Assembly (NCBI GenBank): GCA_016801885.1
Contig: CM028884.1
Location: forward strand, 26,807,577-26,871,576
Length of the DNA stretch: 64,000 nt
Reading direction: 5' to 3'
DNA from: Toxotes chatareus
Lineage: Eukaryota; Chordata; Actinopteri; Toxotidae
In this document: positions 37,615 through 49,242 of the stretch, one piece after another
Layout: each line of letters begins with the position of its first letter
Position numbering within the stretch: the stretch's first letter is position 1
Translations under genes and position numbers: made by a program
Notes under the pieces: model-generated
What the model was told of the DNA's origin: nothing
The model's input: the letters and a program-made list of their open reading frames with translations, nothing else
The model's database searches: none

Positions 37615-40600
37615 AGGATCCTGTCTTGCCTGATGGAGCATCTGTACACGGAGAAGATGGTGGAGGACTGTGAACACAGACTGCTGGAGCTGCAGTACTT
37701 CATATCCAGAGACTGGAAGTGAGTCTGCTCTGTGAATCAGGAGGAATCAGCGAATCTGAGTCCATCAGCTGTTAAACGTTCTCCTACTCTCCACCTGTCA
37801 GCTGCTTTGAATAAGTTCCGTTAGTCCTGACTCGATATTTCATACAAATAGATCTTAACATTAACGTGACCATTAATATTTCATAGATAAAACAATAACA
37901 TAACATTGAACATTAAAGTTTATTTTTGACCCCAGACATTTTTGACAAAAACAGCTCAATGTCCACTTACTTACTTTTTCTGGAGTCTTCATCAACATAT
38001 GAAGAAAGGAGATAGAAAGTACAGTATGTAAACACAGCATTCAACAGTTAAAGGTAAGAAACTTCGCTGTGGCTCTTCCATTACAAACAGTTGAACACAC
38101 TCCATCTACATCAGCTCAGAGCTGATGATGACGTTACGCAGACGACACTCACGTTTACTTAGCTCTTTAACCAGGAGACTCTGGTCCCTTGGACTCACTC
38201 TAACAGTGCTTAGAGCAGGTAAACAGCTGGCTGCAGTTAAATTTCTTATATAAAGATGAAATGGAAATCTTTGTATCTGGCAACAGGAGGGAAAGAATGA
38301 AAGTTGTTCCTTCCTCTGTCTCCCAGACTGGACCCCATCCTGTATAAGAAGTGTCAAGGCGACGCCGCCCGGCTCTGCCACACCCACGGCTGGAACGAGA
38401 CCAGTGAGCTGATGCCGCCAGGCGCCGTCTTCTCCTGCCTCTACCGCCACGCCTACCGCACCGAGGAGCAGGGACGCCGGGTACGATGACGCCAGAAAGA
38501 CACACTCTGATTCGTATTTGTGTTTGTATTTTTTGTTGTATGTCTGAATATTGTCAGATGTACAAGGCTGGTGTGTACAGGATTCGTTCTCACTCACCCT
38601 GTCAGCAGGTGTAACTCTGATGTTTTTAAATTTAACAGGTAAACCCAGCCGAGTCGGTAAGTGGACCGAAATCAGTCAATCAGTACCGATCCCGGTGAAG
38701 GCTTGAATTAATTATTTATGATGGCAATGGCTGTTGATCTCTGAAAAAATTATACATCTTACCAACCACTGAAATTAAAATTACCCATTTAAATTTGCTG
38801 AAAATCACACGCACAGCTTCATGTTTTGTTCACCTGTTCGTGATTATTGTACATGGATTTGGTGTCAGATCAGCGATTCTCAACAAATCTAATTTTCTGT
38901 GAAACAAATTAGTTATGAATCTAGAAACAGGCTTAAATTCCTCACTGTTTATTGAGCTTTTTATCTTTCCAAGTAATATTAGAGTCAACGTTAAAGTCTC
39001 TCAGCAATAAAACATTAAAAAATATACAATAAAAATGAAAATTTAATTCAATTTAAAAACAACCTGATATTTAGCTACACCTGAACCAACTACAACAGCA
39101 AAATGCTGTACATTTTCTTGACCTTCATATTTTTACTGAAGTAACATTTTCCATCTGGGACTTTTACCTGTAATGGAGTGAATTCTTCCTCCACTGCTGC
39201 TTATGTGTATCTGTGTGTGTCTGTGTTTGCAGTTATCTCGGGACTGTAAGGTGGAGGTCCAGAGGATTCTCCACCAGAGGGCGCTGGATGTGAAGTTGGA
39301 CCCTGAGCTTCAGAAACGCTGCATGACCGACCTCGGCAAGTGGTGCAGCGAGAAGACGGACACTGGACAGGTGAGATGAACCTGTAACCAGCTGTTACCA
39401 CAGCTGATACCTGCCGCTACAGGTTTCTGTGTGTTTGATTAATCAGAGCAGTTATTTAAACTAGAAAAACAATCAAACACTTCAAAGAATCTTAGGGGGG
39501 TTTGCATGTTGCATCCATTTAAATATGGGTCGTATTAACTTTACTGCTGATCATTTCCCACATCTGTGTGTGTGTGTGTGTGTCCAGGAGCTGGAGTGTC
39601 TGCAGGATCATTTGGAGGACCTGGTTTCTGCCTGCAGGGACGTCGTGGGAAACCTGACAGAGCTGGAGTCAGAGGTCAGAGCTCAACGAAATTTACCATA
39701 AATTCCATTCAGTAGCTGCTACCGTGCTTTGAAACATAATTATTCCTAAAATATGAATCTATTTATGCATTTTGTACAACTCTTCATATGATCAAGGCGT
39801 TGAAATGTGTCTTTCTTTGTTGTGACTTCCTGTCTCTGTTCCTGTCTCTGGCTGCAGGACATCCAGATCGACGCTCTGCTCATCAGAGCCTGTGAGCCCG
39901 TCATCCAGGCCCACTGCCATGTGAGCACATACACACACTAACCTTTCTACATGTGTGTAGCTGTATGCTAATGTTAGGGAGGGGAGGGATTTAGATTTTA
40001 GTGGTGCCCCTGTGTGCTTTTCAAAAACCTTCATATTGTAAAGGTGTGATACAGCAGGGTTTTAGATTTCAGGTGTGTTTACGTTTTATTTCCTTGAACG
40101 ATATCAGTAATCTGTGTGTGTGTGTGTGTGTGTGTGTGTTGCAGGATGTAGCTGATAACCAGATCGATACAGGTGACCTGATGGAGTGTCTGGTTCAGAA
40201 CAAACACCAGAAAGAGATGAACGACAAGTGTTCAGTCGGCGTAACTCACTTCCAGCTGGTCAGTTATCATGACACAACACAGTCAATACATGATATGTTT
40301 TCCTGTTACTGTAAATACTTTTATAAACTAACAAGTCAAACTGTTGTCAAACTAACAGTAGTTTTCATATTCACTGTGGGAGACACCAAATCCAATGAGA
40401 GTGATTCTGTTTTGCTGTGGTTTGTTCTGTTAAAGGATGAAATCAGTAAACATCCATTTTTTTCTCTTCCTTTCAGGTTCAAATGAAGGATTTTCGCTTC
40501 TCCTACAAGTTCAAGATGTCGTGCAAGGAGGACGTTCTGCGTTTGTGTCCAAACATCAAGAAAAAGTGAGTCCAATTTTCCCCGAAAAACACCCTGAAAA

Positions 40601-43600
40601 CTGGAAACTTACATTTGTATTAGAAGCTTTTCCCCTCTGTAAACCAGCCTAAAGAGTTTCATTCATTCATCCAGTGTATCTGATGTGAATGGACGTAATT
40701 CCCACCTTCCCCTGCAGGGTGGATGTTGTCATCTGTCTGAGCACCACAGTGAGGAACGACACGCTGCAGGACGCGAGGGAGCAGCGGGTTTCTCTGAAGT
40801 GTCGTAAACAGCTGCGGGTGGAGGAGCTGGAGATGGTATTTTCATCATTCTTTGTTCAGTGTGACTGAAAAAGGTGCTGAATTTCATTTTGTGTGGTATT
40901 AAGACGGTTTTGAAACTTTGTTGATGCGGTCTTGTTGCCATTTGTGAGATAAAACCTTTCTCCTGTGTCCTCATCTCAGTCGGAGGATATTCGGTTGGAG
41001 CCGGAGCTGTACGATCCCTGTAAATCTGACATCAGCCGACTTTGTCCCAACGTGAACTTTGGTAACGCTCAGGTGAGAAACGTTAGAGCATTAGAATCTA
41101 CATCAGGAACATATAGAAATGTTCAGAAGTGTTAGAAACATCAGAGCCCCTCCTCCCCTTTTCTCTCTCTCCTCCCCTCTCTGCCTTCTCTTTCTCCCCC
41201 ATCCTCCTCCTCCCTGTCTTCTTCTCTTCTCCTCCATTTCTCTCATCTCCCCTCCTTCCTCCTGCCCTCCCCAATCCCTCGTTTCTTTCTACTCTCCTCC
41301 CTCCTCCTCTTCTTCCTCTTTTCTCTCTGGTCTTTCTCTCTCTCCTCTCATTTGCTCCTTCTCCCTCTTCTCCTCCCTTTCCCTCCCTCCCCTTACCCCT
41401 GCACCTCCTCAGATGATCGAGTGCCTGAAGGAGCAGAAGAAGCAGCTCAGTCAGCGATGCCACCAGCGGATCTTCAAGCTGCAGGAGGTGGAGATGAGCG
41501 ACCCTGAGCTCGACTACCAGCTGATGAGAGTCTGCAAGCAGATGATCAAGGTGAGGAGGAGGAGGAGGAGGAAGAGGAGGAAAAGCAAAGGCAGTGCACA
41601 TTATTATATTTACTTTTGTTGTGAAATATTTTCTAATTTTAATTTTAAAAGTTTAGATGAAAAATAACTGAGAGACATCTGAAATGTGACAGGGAGCCTC
41701 AAATGTTCCTTATTCCTTAATAAGGAATCACATGAAGAAAAGGTTTGGAAGAACTGTTTTCATCTTTACTAACGTGTATGATCACTCTCCTGCAGCGGTT
41801 CTGCACCGAGGCCGACGCCAGAAATGTTCTTCAGTGTCTGAAACAGAACAAAAACAGTGAGCTGATGGATCCTAAGTGTAAACAGATGATCACCAAGAGA
41901 CAGATCACTCAGAACACAGGTACATACACACACGTCAGTCTGGAATATGCAAAGAAGAAGAGTTTAATGAATCTGAACCTGACTCAACCAAACCAGAATC
42001 CACATTCTCACCTGACACCCCTCCATCCTCCCTCCTCCAGACTACAGGCTGAACCCGGTCCTGAGAAAAGCTTGTCGGGCCGACATCCCAAAGTTCTGCC
42101 AGTCCATCCTGAACAAGGCGAGCGAGGACAGCGAGCTGGAGGGTCAGGTCATCGCCTGCCTCAAACTCAAATACGCTGACCAGGTGAGACCACAACCACG
42201 TCACAACCAGCTTTGCAAAGCCTCCGTTTGGAGATTAGAGAAGGTTCTAATGCTCTAAAATAAAGGGATAAAATGCTGAAATGATAAAAGAAAAAGGTAT
42301 TTTAATTTTATTTTTTTTAAATACAAAAAATCCTGTGTTTTCTGGCTGGGGTTTGGTTCAGAGGTTGTCTCCAGACTGTGAAGACCAGATCAGAGTGATT
42401 CTCCAGGAGTCAGCTCTGGACTACAGACTGGACCCACAGCTGCAGATGCACTGCTCAGATGAGGTACACTCACACACACTCACACATACTGTTTTTTATT
42501 TTGGATCAAACTAACTTCATTTTCCTGTCTCCTGGACCTGTACTCTTATTGTATGTCACTTGAGACTCACTGTTTGCTTTTCTTCTCCGTATCACCTCCT
42601 TTTCCTCCTCCTCTTGCAGATCTCCCGGTTGTGTGTGGAGGAGGCAGCAGCTCAGGAGCAGACCGGTCAGGTGGAAGAGTGTCTGAAAGTCAACCTGCTA
42701 AAAATCAAACAGGAAGCCTGTAAAAAGGTAAATGTTATTTACTGTTGTCATTGTTCTGTCCAGCGCTCTGATTAATCCTCAGACTGTGTGGGGCGGGTGG
42801 AAATGATCTGAGCTCGAGTCTTAAACTGAGAAATTGTTTTGAAAATCTCTCAAAATCTCAAAAAGACTAAATTGTTGATGCACAAATTTTCCAAAGCAGA
42901 CTGATGGTTTCAGGTCAGAATGGTTATTCAACCATTTTGGTTTAATAAAAAGATAAAATAATTAATTATTGGACTCAAACGATTTTCAGCATCCACAAAT
43001 GTTGAAATGTTGTGGCCTAAATAAATTCAATGTTTGTGTGGAAACAAACCTTTGTTCTTCTTCTGTGCAGGAAGTCCTGAACATGCTGAAGGAGAGTAAG
43101 GCGGACATCTTTGTGGACCCGGTCCTTCACACAGCCTGCGCTCTGGACCTCAAACACCACTGTGCTGCCATCACGCCTGGCAGAGGACGACGTGGGTGCT
43201 CTCACACTTTTGTTTCTCATTTTGGACGTTGAATTTGTAATTTTTTTTAAATCCTGAACGTCTTAATTTGTCGCTCCCTCTCATCATGCAGAGATGTCGT
43301 GTCTGATGGAGGCGTTACAGGACAAGAGAGTTCGTCTGCAGCCTGAGTGTAAGAAAAGACTTCAAGACCGCATCGACATGTGGAGCTACGCTGCAAAGGT
43401 AAACCTCCTCACGGTCCCTGCAGAGCTTAAAGCAGCTACGGCTGCGTCTCCATCCACACTTTCAATTTGCACATTTAAAAACTGAAGTGGAAACACAGGA
43501 AATTAAAACGTGTTTTTACTCCTGGCTGAAAAAAACCCCCCCACAAATTCAACATTTCCATAGAGTTGGAAACTCACCTTATAACCAGTATTTTACACCA

Positions 43601-44179
43601 ATAATTTATCAAATGACAGTGTGAAAGATGTCGCTCATGATGATGAACTTACAGAGAATTATCACCTGAACCTGCAGGATTTAACCCGTCACCACCTCAT
43701 GGCTGAGACATGAGGCCACATTAAACCATTAACATTTAATCTGATGAGTCCCTGTGAAACTCACAGTTCAAAATGTGTTGTGAAAAATGTCAAACAGAGC
43801 TTCACAATAAATCAAATTCAGATTTTCACTTTGCAGGATGTATAAAATGTCTGCATCGTGAAAATAGAGTTATTTTTGTCACATTGTGAGTGAAGCAGAC
43901 TGAAGATCAGTTCCTCACGCTGATCTGAGCGTGGAGGTTCTGCTTCGCTCGGTCTGTAGCCAATGCTGCTTTTACTGTGCTGTGATGTTAACCTCTCCCT
44001 CCGTCCTGTAGGTGGCGCCGGCGGAGGGCTTCTCAGACCTGGCTGTGCAGGTGATGACGTCACCCTCCAAGAACTACATCCTGTTCATGATCGCACTGAG
44101 CGTGTGCGTCCTCTTCCTGGTGGGGCTGCTTTGCGGTCGGATCACCAAACGTGTGACGAGAGAACTGAAGGACCGGTAG
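27611..44179 (+). CDS. glg1: Golgi glycoprotein 1 (ESL-1/CFR/MG-160)
   Basis: Type I Golgi sialoglycoprotein that binds FGFs, carries E-selectin ligand activity and restrains TGF-beta maturation. Coding exons: 27611-27928, 31748-31777, 34812-34898, 35075-35290, 35566-35769, 35977-36048, 36197-36383, 36477-36694, 37398-37519, 37617-37718, 38327-38480, 39233-39370, 39588-39674, 39858-39920, 40145-40258, 40477-40565, 40718-40835, 40980-41072, 41413-41550, 41796-41919, 42041-42183, 42362-42463, 42620-42727, 43071-43191, 43292-43398, 44012-44179. All phases agree; 3423 nt, 1140 aa (human about 1180). It has a signal peptide (RRPQLLLLLLPCVCL), a low-complexity Ala/Pro stretch, a long array of cysteine-rich GLG1 repeats (for example FSDYRLICGF, DDRERFC, YTEKMVEDCEHRL), one transmembrane helix at about 1107-1126 and a short basic tail (GRITKRVTRELKDR). 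The poly-Gln of the mammalian N-terminus is missing. Start ATG 27611 is the first in frame. Confidence 0.97.
27929..31747. other. glg1 intron 1
   Basis: A 3.8-kb intron with several (CA)n/(TG)n tracts, some forming the only long open frames. No internal exon or RNA gene is supported. Confidence 0.5.
28086..28121. repeat. (CA)n microsatellite in glg1 intron 1
   Basis: One of several in the long introns 1 and 2 of glg1; others lie at about 29446-29476, 29607-29630, 29908-29980 (TG, interrupted), 31797-31857 (beginning 20 bases after exon 2) and 33434-33460. Confidence 0.9.
31990..32245 (+). repeat. teleost dispersed repeat, ATGCTAAACTAAAATGGTGAAC family
   Basis: Contains a run of phrases that recur widely in spiny-rayed fish genomes as I recall them: cccatcagcctcagctg, atgctaaactaaaatggtga, cacctgctaaacatta, gctgtgcctcggtgcagcct. 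It is degenerate and non-coding, in glg1 intron 2. Confidence 0.6.
33880..34345 (-). mobile_element. 5'-truncated LINE remnant (reverse transcriptase 3' end)
   Basis: On the minus strand 33934-34125 encodes VITFKALHRRAPSYIKELL, then RTLRSSARGLSVLP and LKTRGACDFAVGDSEAL, which match the end of teleost non-LTR reverse transcriptases of the L2/Rex type (FKALHxLAPxYL, LRSS, LKTxGxxAF). The adjoining part toward 34345 (aatccaagtgggatgagatg) resembles a repeat commonly linked to it. Only the tail is present and it is not functional. It is in glg1 intron 2. Confidence 0.7.
35338..35470. repeat. dispersed repeat, ACAACCACAAA family (copy 2)
   Basis: aacaactacaaagggacaca, then a G-rich tail with tctgtccagggggag, in glg1 intron 4. 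It matches the arrangement at 24580-24700: short A/C-rich units, then a G-rich tail with ctgt(a/c)ccaggggg. Confidence 0.55.
37589..37614. repeat. (TG)n microsatellite at a glg1 3' splice site
   Basis: About 13 TG units followed directly by TAG and glg1 exon 37617-37718, so the repeat replaces the usual polypyrimidine tract. Confidence 0.95.
38639..38656 (+). other. glg1: candidate 18-nt microexon of glg1
   Basis: The intron between exons 38327-38480 and 39233-39370 holds gtaaacccagccgagtcg, preceded by a pyrimidine-containing acceptor (tttaacag) and followed by a perfect donor (gtaagt). Both flanking exons join in phase 0, so inclusion would add VNPAES after EEQGRR without disturbing the frame. 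Evidence is splice consensus, length and phase only. Confidence 0.5.
40111..40138. repeat. (TG)n microsatellite at a glg1 3' splice site
   Basis: About 14 TG units, then ttgcag and exon 40145-40258. A shorter one at 39565-39582 precedes tccag and exon 39588-39674. Confidence 0.95.
41145..41412 (+). repeat. long polypyrimidine (CT-rich) tract
   Basis: About 265 bases of almost pure C and T (ctctctcctcccctct and similar) run up to the acceptor of glg1 exon 41413-41550. The purine strand opens by chance for a spurious antisense reading frame. Such tracts can form triplex DNA and may act as an oversized polypyrimidine tract for splicing. Confidence 0.9.
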
Positions 44180-44230
44180 AGGACGAGCGAAGTGACAGAA
44201 AAGACTGACTCCTCGCACCTTCCTGTACCT

Positions 44231-44258
44231 TCCTCCTCCTCCTCCTCCTCCTCCTCCT
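44231..44258. repeat. (TCC)n in the glg1 3' UTR
   Basis: About nine tcc units, 50 bases after the glg1 stop codon. Confidence 0.9.
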
Positions 44259-45439
44259 CTCTCAGACACCCAGTCTGGAACCAGCCAACCTGCACAGTGC
44301 CAACTCCAGTGCCCACATCTGGACCTCTCCCCTCGGTTTCAAACTCTGTTTGGCTGCTGCTGCTGAATATTTGCGCCAAATGCAAAACGTTCCCCGACTC
44401 TCACGAAAATAATCTCCATTTGGGCATCGCCAAGCGTCGACAGACCACTGATTGTCTGATGGGAGCGTTTTTTTTTCCTTGGTGATCAAACTTCCCTCCC
44501 AACAAATCTGCTTTCCCAGAGGTTTCAGGCTGGGGTCGGATGAGAAGTGGCTCGGCGTCTTTCCAGTTCCTAAATAAGCGTCATGATGTGACTGGGGGCT
44601 GCTTCTGATGTTGAGGTTGCTTTCCACCCGTTAAGACCTGATGCTTTCTGTGGCGTTTAATGGAGACTTGAGCATGTAGAGCAACAGGAAATTGTTTCTT
44701 TCCGAGTGACTGCGGCTGCCTGAATCACACACGGAGCAACTTGAAATCTTGTGGCAAAACTTTGGGGAGTTGAATTCTGAGATGTTCTCGTTGCTTTGAA
44801 ACATTTTCTCATCGGTCGTGACGTCCCGTCCTCTTCGCTCCCGTTCAGGGTCGTGTCCAGCTCACCAGGTTCGACCCACCTCACTGAAAATGAAGATCAG
44901 GCTGGTCTCCGTTTATCAGGAATGTCGTGTGCACATTTTTTTTTAAACTTCATTTAAATGCTTATTAAATCATTGCACTCTTTTTTTTTTTTAATGTTTA
45001 TGCCTTATTTATTGCTGATTAATGACTGATTCTGATTGCAGGTAAGATTCAAATTAGTTTGGTGCATGGCTGAACGTTTCTGTAGTCGAAGTCCACACTG
45101 AGACAGACAGTGAATTACAGCTGGGTGTTGTGAGGTGTGAACATGAACAGATTACAGCTCTGGAGGCCAAATGGGAAGTTCCACCTTAAGTTTTGTAATA
45201 TCTTTACCATGACCTGTGTCGTCCCAGTCCCCAGTTCTGTCGGTCACAGAACATGGAGAAGTTTTTTTCCCCTTGTTTTCTTTGTTCTGTGAGGGAGGAG
45301 GTGATTAATACCAGTTTAGCATTTAAACACGAGACTCATGTAAAAACAGCTGCTTCTCTCTGCACTCAGCTACTAACCCATGGAAATGCCTCCCTCTGCA
45401 GGCCTTTGGGCTCAGCTCCCAATTTTTTGCCCAGTATGA

Positions 45440-45600
45440 CTAAAAATGAAGAACAACCACAAAGAGACCGAATACGACCACAAAGACACACAATATGACA
45501 GCAAAGAGACACTAAATGACTTCAAAGAAAACCAAAACAACTACAAAGAGATGCAAAAGTAGCCATTTTGTGTCTCTTTCAGTTTTGGGGTCTTCCTCCT
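45440..45600. repeat. dispersed repeat, ACAACCACAAA family (copy 3)
   Basis: The clearest copy: successive units of the type aacaaccacaaagagaccga, gaccacaaagacacacaat, gacagcaaagagacacta, aacaactacaaagagatgc. It lies in the probable 3' UTR of glg1. Confidence 0.65.
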
Positions 45601-45743
45601 GTGTTGGAGGGGCTCACACTGTGGGCCACAGTGAGGCTCTGCTGTCCAGCAACAAAGTGCAGCTGTCAGGACGAACTGGGCCGACTGAACTATTCTAATC
45701 TGTGTGTTTAGAAAGTCAATGTCTAAAACTAATGAAGTCCTGG

Positions 45744-45749
45744 AATAAA
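45744..45749 (+). terminator. candidate polyadenylation signal for glg1
   Basis: First clear AATAAA downstream of the glg1 stop, giving a 3' UTR of about 1.6 kb. Further AATAAA copies at about 46000, 46478 and 46913 could serve longer forms. Confidence 0.45.
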
Positions 45750-47748
45750 TCCTCCTTCATGAAGGTTATAATGTTCAGCTTTTATTAAAACTGTTTTAGA
45801 GACGTGTCGATTCAACTTCATGGTCATTTTGGAAGCTGTAGCTTGTGTATTGTGTTACACTGACAGGTGTTTATTTTATTTTTCTATTATTTTATATTTT
45901 GTCCACCCCATTCAAATCAATGAGGGTGAACCCACACACCTCTTTGTATAACACAACAGCAACTACATCCTCCAGAATGATGGCACAGAATCAGTTTGAA
46001 TAAAAACAGAACATTATAATCTTTAAAAGAGGATTTTAGTGGCTTTTAAATCCTGTTTTAAATCTTTCCACACAAACATCAATGTATGGAGACGATGGGA
46101 GTTTGGGTTCTGTTAAAACAGATGCATAGAAATATGATAGAAAAAAAACACATTACTTTGGATGTTTGGCTTCATACTGACACGACAACCAAATCCCATC
46201 AATCAGTTTGGAGAATGTATCTAAAAATGTCTTTAAATTACTTTAATCATAACTAAAGAGATGCAAATATTATTTTACATTTTTTCCTAATTGATGAACA
46301 TTTCATTTTGCACTTTAACTTGATGTTTCACCTGCTGTGCATCGAAGAACTCCAGTTGTGAATGAGCCTCCTTCATCACCTTCATCCACCTGTAAAAAGA
46401 TTTCTGGACAGAAGCACTAATTTTTTTTTTTTGACAAACGTTTTGTGGCTTTTTGTTGTACATTAAAATGTGCGAATGAATAAAAACAGAATACGTCAGA
46501 TGAATGGTGTGCAGCGCGAACACTCTGCTCATTTAAATAAAGTTCAAGCTGAAAATAATTTGTAAAAACCTTGTCAACGGATTTTGACTGTGAAAAGAAA
46601 TTTACTACGTAAAGGCCGAGCTGACCAACTGTCAGAGCGATTAAAGGGGAAATAACGACAGCTGTCAGAAACAGTTTTGTATGTAAGTCTCTACCTGTAC
46701 AAACTTTATCGGTGTGCAGTTTTTTGTTTTGTTTTTTTAGATGAAGCCATGTAACATGAAGATGTAACAGAATTATCATTGTGAGATTTGATTTTGATGT
46801 ACAGATAAAATTTGTCAATTTAATAAAAATGTCTGCAGATTTTCAGATTCTTGCCTCAACCTGAGTCAATTTTAAGACTAAAATATTTAGTTTGCTGTTT
46901 TACTTTTTAAATAAAGCAGCATGAAAATAGTCGAACATTTTCAGGCGCCAATATTCACTTTGAGAAGGTCTTTTTTCCAGAGAGAATGCAGGCTCCTCCC
47001 AAAACACCAGAGCCTCAGCGATCTGTTCTCCTGTTCATCTTTAACACTAACCAAGTCCTGCTCATCTGAGACGTAACTCAATAAAACCGAAAACACTCTG
47101 ATGAACAAACAGCATCTAGATACAAGGGAAATGTCCCACAGCTAAAATGAACCATAGCAGAGTTGAAGCATTCTTTAGAGATCAGCTAAATGGCATGAAC
47201 AAAAAGAAAACTCCCACAACTCCAAACCACACGAGACTGATTCAGTCCATACAACAGTGTCCTGTTATCACTCAGGTCATCAGCAACAAAACGAGCACAA
47301 GAAATTACAACAGAACAAGAAGAAATTAGCTCAACCTGCTACAGAAGCTTGGTTTAAACCAATCCAGCGACTGTAGGATGAAACAAGCAGAACAGCCACA
47401 CTCCTAACAGGACCAGCTGATCCCAGAGCTGTGGCACAGCTGTGTGAGCAGCAGTTGATGTTTGTCAGACTTTTCTTTACACTGAAGTTAAAAGATACTT
47501 AAACTTCTGAGAAACCATGTTCTGTCCGTTATTTTGAAATGATGATCACCCAGACTTTCTAAAAACTTTTACTGTTTCTGGACTTTTACTTCCAGAACCA
47601 TGGGCTCATGAAACAGTTCCTCCCACTTCCCAATACTATGATGTACTTACCTGATGTATATGCAGAATACTGTATTAATTAGCATTAATTAATGAAAGCA
47701 ACCTGAGAACAAAAGAAAGTCTGTAAAACTTTCAGGTGTAGAAAGCTC
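45750..47748. other. convergent intergenic region between glg1 and pacsin3
   Basis: AT-rich sequence between the candidate 3' ends of two genes that point at each other. Several polyadenylation-like hexamers lie on the plus strand in the first half. No exon, RNA gene or recognisable element is seen. Confidence 0.5.
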
Positions 47749-47754
47749 TTTATT
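47749..47754 (-). terminator. candidate polyadenylation signal for pacsin3
   Basis: Minus-strand AATAAA followed on the transcript by a short A/C-rich stretch; it gives a 3' UTR of about 1.5 kb. A closer alternative AATAAA lies at about 48506-48511. Confidence 0.4.
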
Positions 47755-48544
47755 GATGCTTCCCACTTTCTGAACTGTACATGAAAAAAGCAAAGACTAA
47801 AGCAGCAGCGTTAGTTTCTCTATTATCTCTCTCATTATTCGGACGTCTACATGGGTTAGCTGTAGCCATGCTCAGATCAGAGGACGCTCCCTCACACACA
47901 AACCACAAACTTCAACATGCAAAAGCAAAACCGGACAAAATATTACCTCTCATTTTAGACATCTGAGGTGTGTGCGCTTCATCGTCCCAACACGGTAAAA
48001 CAAACTAGAAACAAACCACCTTCCACAGGTTAGAGATCACCAACAGCCTGTTAACTCTCCCTGCTTCAGTGAGTCTGCTTCAAATGAAGAACGATTGGCT
48101 AAATTAAAGAGGAAAATAAATCAGAAAGTTATTAAGCCGAGTGTAAAAATGCTTCCTGTACAGAAAAATCACCTATCACATTAAAAAATAATCAATAAAG
48201 GAAAGAAAGTGAACTCAGTGTGACACCTAAACATCTACAAAATAAACAAAGCCTACTGTTATAAGCGTGACCAAGTGCTGCCTGCACATTCAAAGTTAAA
48301 ACTACTGGGATCAGACTGGAGGTCCTCAGCGGGTTGGTGCTGCACATTTCCGGCCTGATCGACGAAGGCACTGACAGTCTTCTCATCTCGTCGATTCAAG
48401 CAGCAACCACCACGGCCGAGCAGAGGAGACGACGAAGAGGCGCCTCCTGCTGCAGTTCCTCCAAACTTTTTCTTTTCTTTTTTTTTTTTTAACCCCACAA
48501 GAAGTTTATTTCACTTCTCTAATGAGCTGATAAATGATGAGAAT

Positions 48545-48660
48545 ACCAAGGCTTAAAAATAATTCAACATTTTGGGAAATAAGCTTATTCAGAAGATCAC
48601 ACGCAGCCAGCAGCTGGTTAGCTTAGCTTAGCATAAAGTTTGGAAAGATGGGTCTTTAGC
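48545..48660 (+). repeat. teleost dispersed repeat, GCTTAGCATAAAG family
   Basis: Contains aacattttgggaaataagct followed by cagccagcagctggttagct and tagcttagcataaag, the same family as 8243-8330 but inverted. It lies within the probable 3' end region of pacsin3. Confidence 0.6.
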
Positions 48661-49242
48661 CTTATGTGAGACCTGAGAGTTATTGATTTTCTCATCTAAC
48701 TCAAAAAGGACATGAATAAGTGAATGTCCCAAAATGTCAAAGTGTTTCTTTAAAGAGGAGCCTGTGTTTGACTGACAGACGTTTGAGCCTCCTAAGCTCC
48801 GCTCAGACGTTGTCGTCTTTGATTAAATGTGGATTTTCTGTCTTCTGTAACTGAAAATGTTGGCGGCGAGCAGAAAACCAAAATCCAGGACCCGTCAGAA
48901 ATCCATGGGCGGCGTCACAGAGCTTGCGTCCATGTTTTTCAACAGTCTAATGTCTGTTCACGGCTGCAGGCCTCCGGAGTTTTCTCTGTGCCCGTAAAGC
49001 TTCTTTAAAACTACAACGTCGCTGACCTCAGGCTGAGTAAACGGCCTTTCAACGAACTTTTCCACTGGCTGGATTTCAAAAGCTCAAACAACAGAAAAAA
49101 ATAATAAAATAAAAATAAAAACAACAAAAACAAACTCGCTGAGGGGTTTTACAGAGAGTAACCAAAGACGTGTCTATATGTCCTGGCATCTTGAGTGTAG
49201 TTGTACCATTGGCTGGATGACCACGGGGGGGGGGGCGGGCCA

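Noticed and set aside
41098..41667. Long overlapping frames of Pro/Ser/Leu or Arg/Gly/Glu residues
   Set aside because: Produced by the CT-rich tract in both strands; the only real coding part is the glg1 exon 41413-41550.
46287..46818. Possible gene in the glg1-pacsin3 interval
   Set aside because: Frames are short, AT-driven and without recognisable domains; the interval is better explained as 3' UTR and intergenic DNA.
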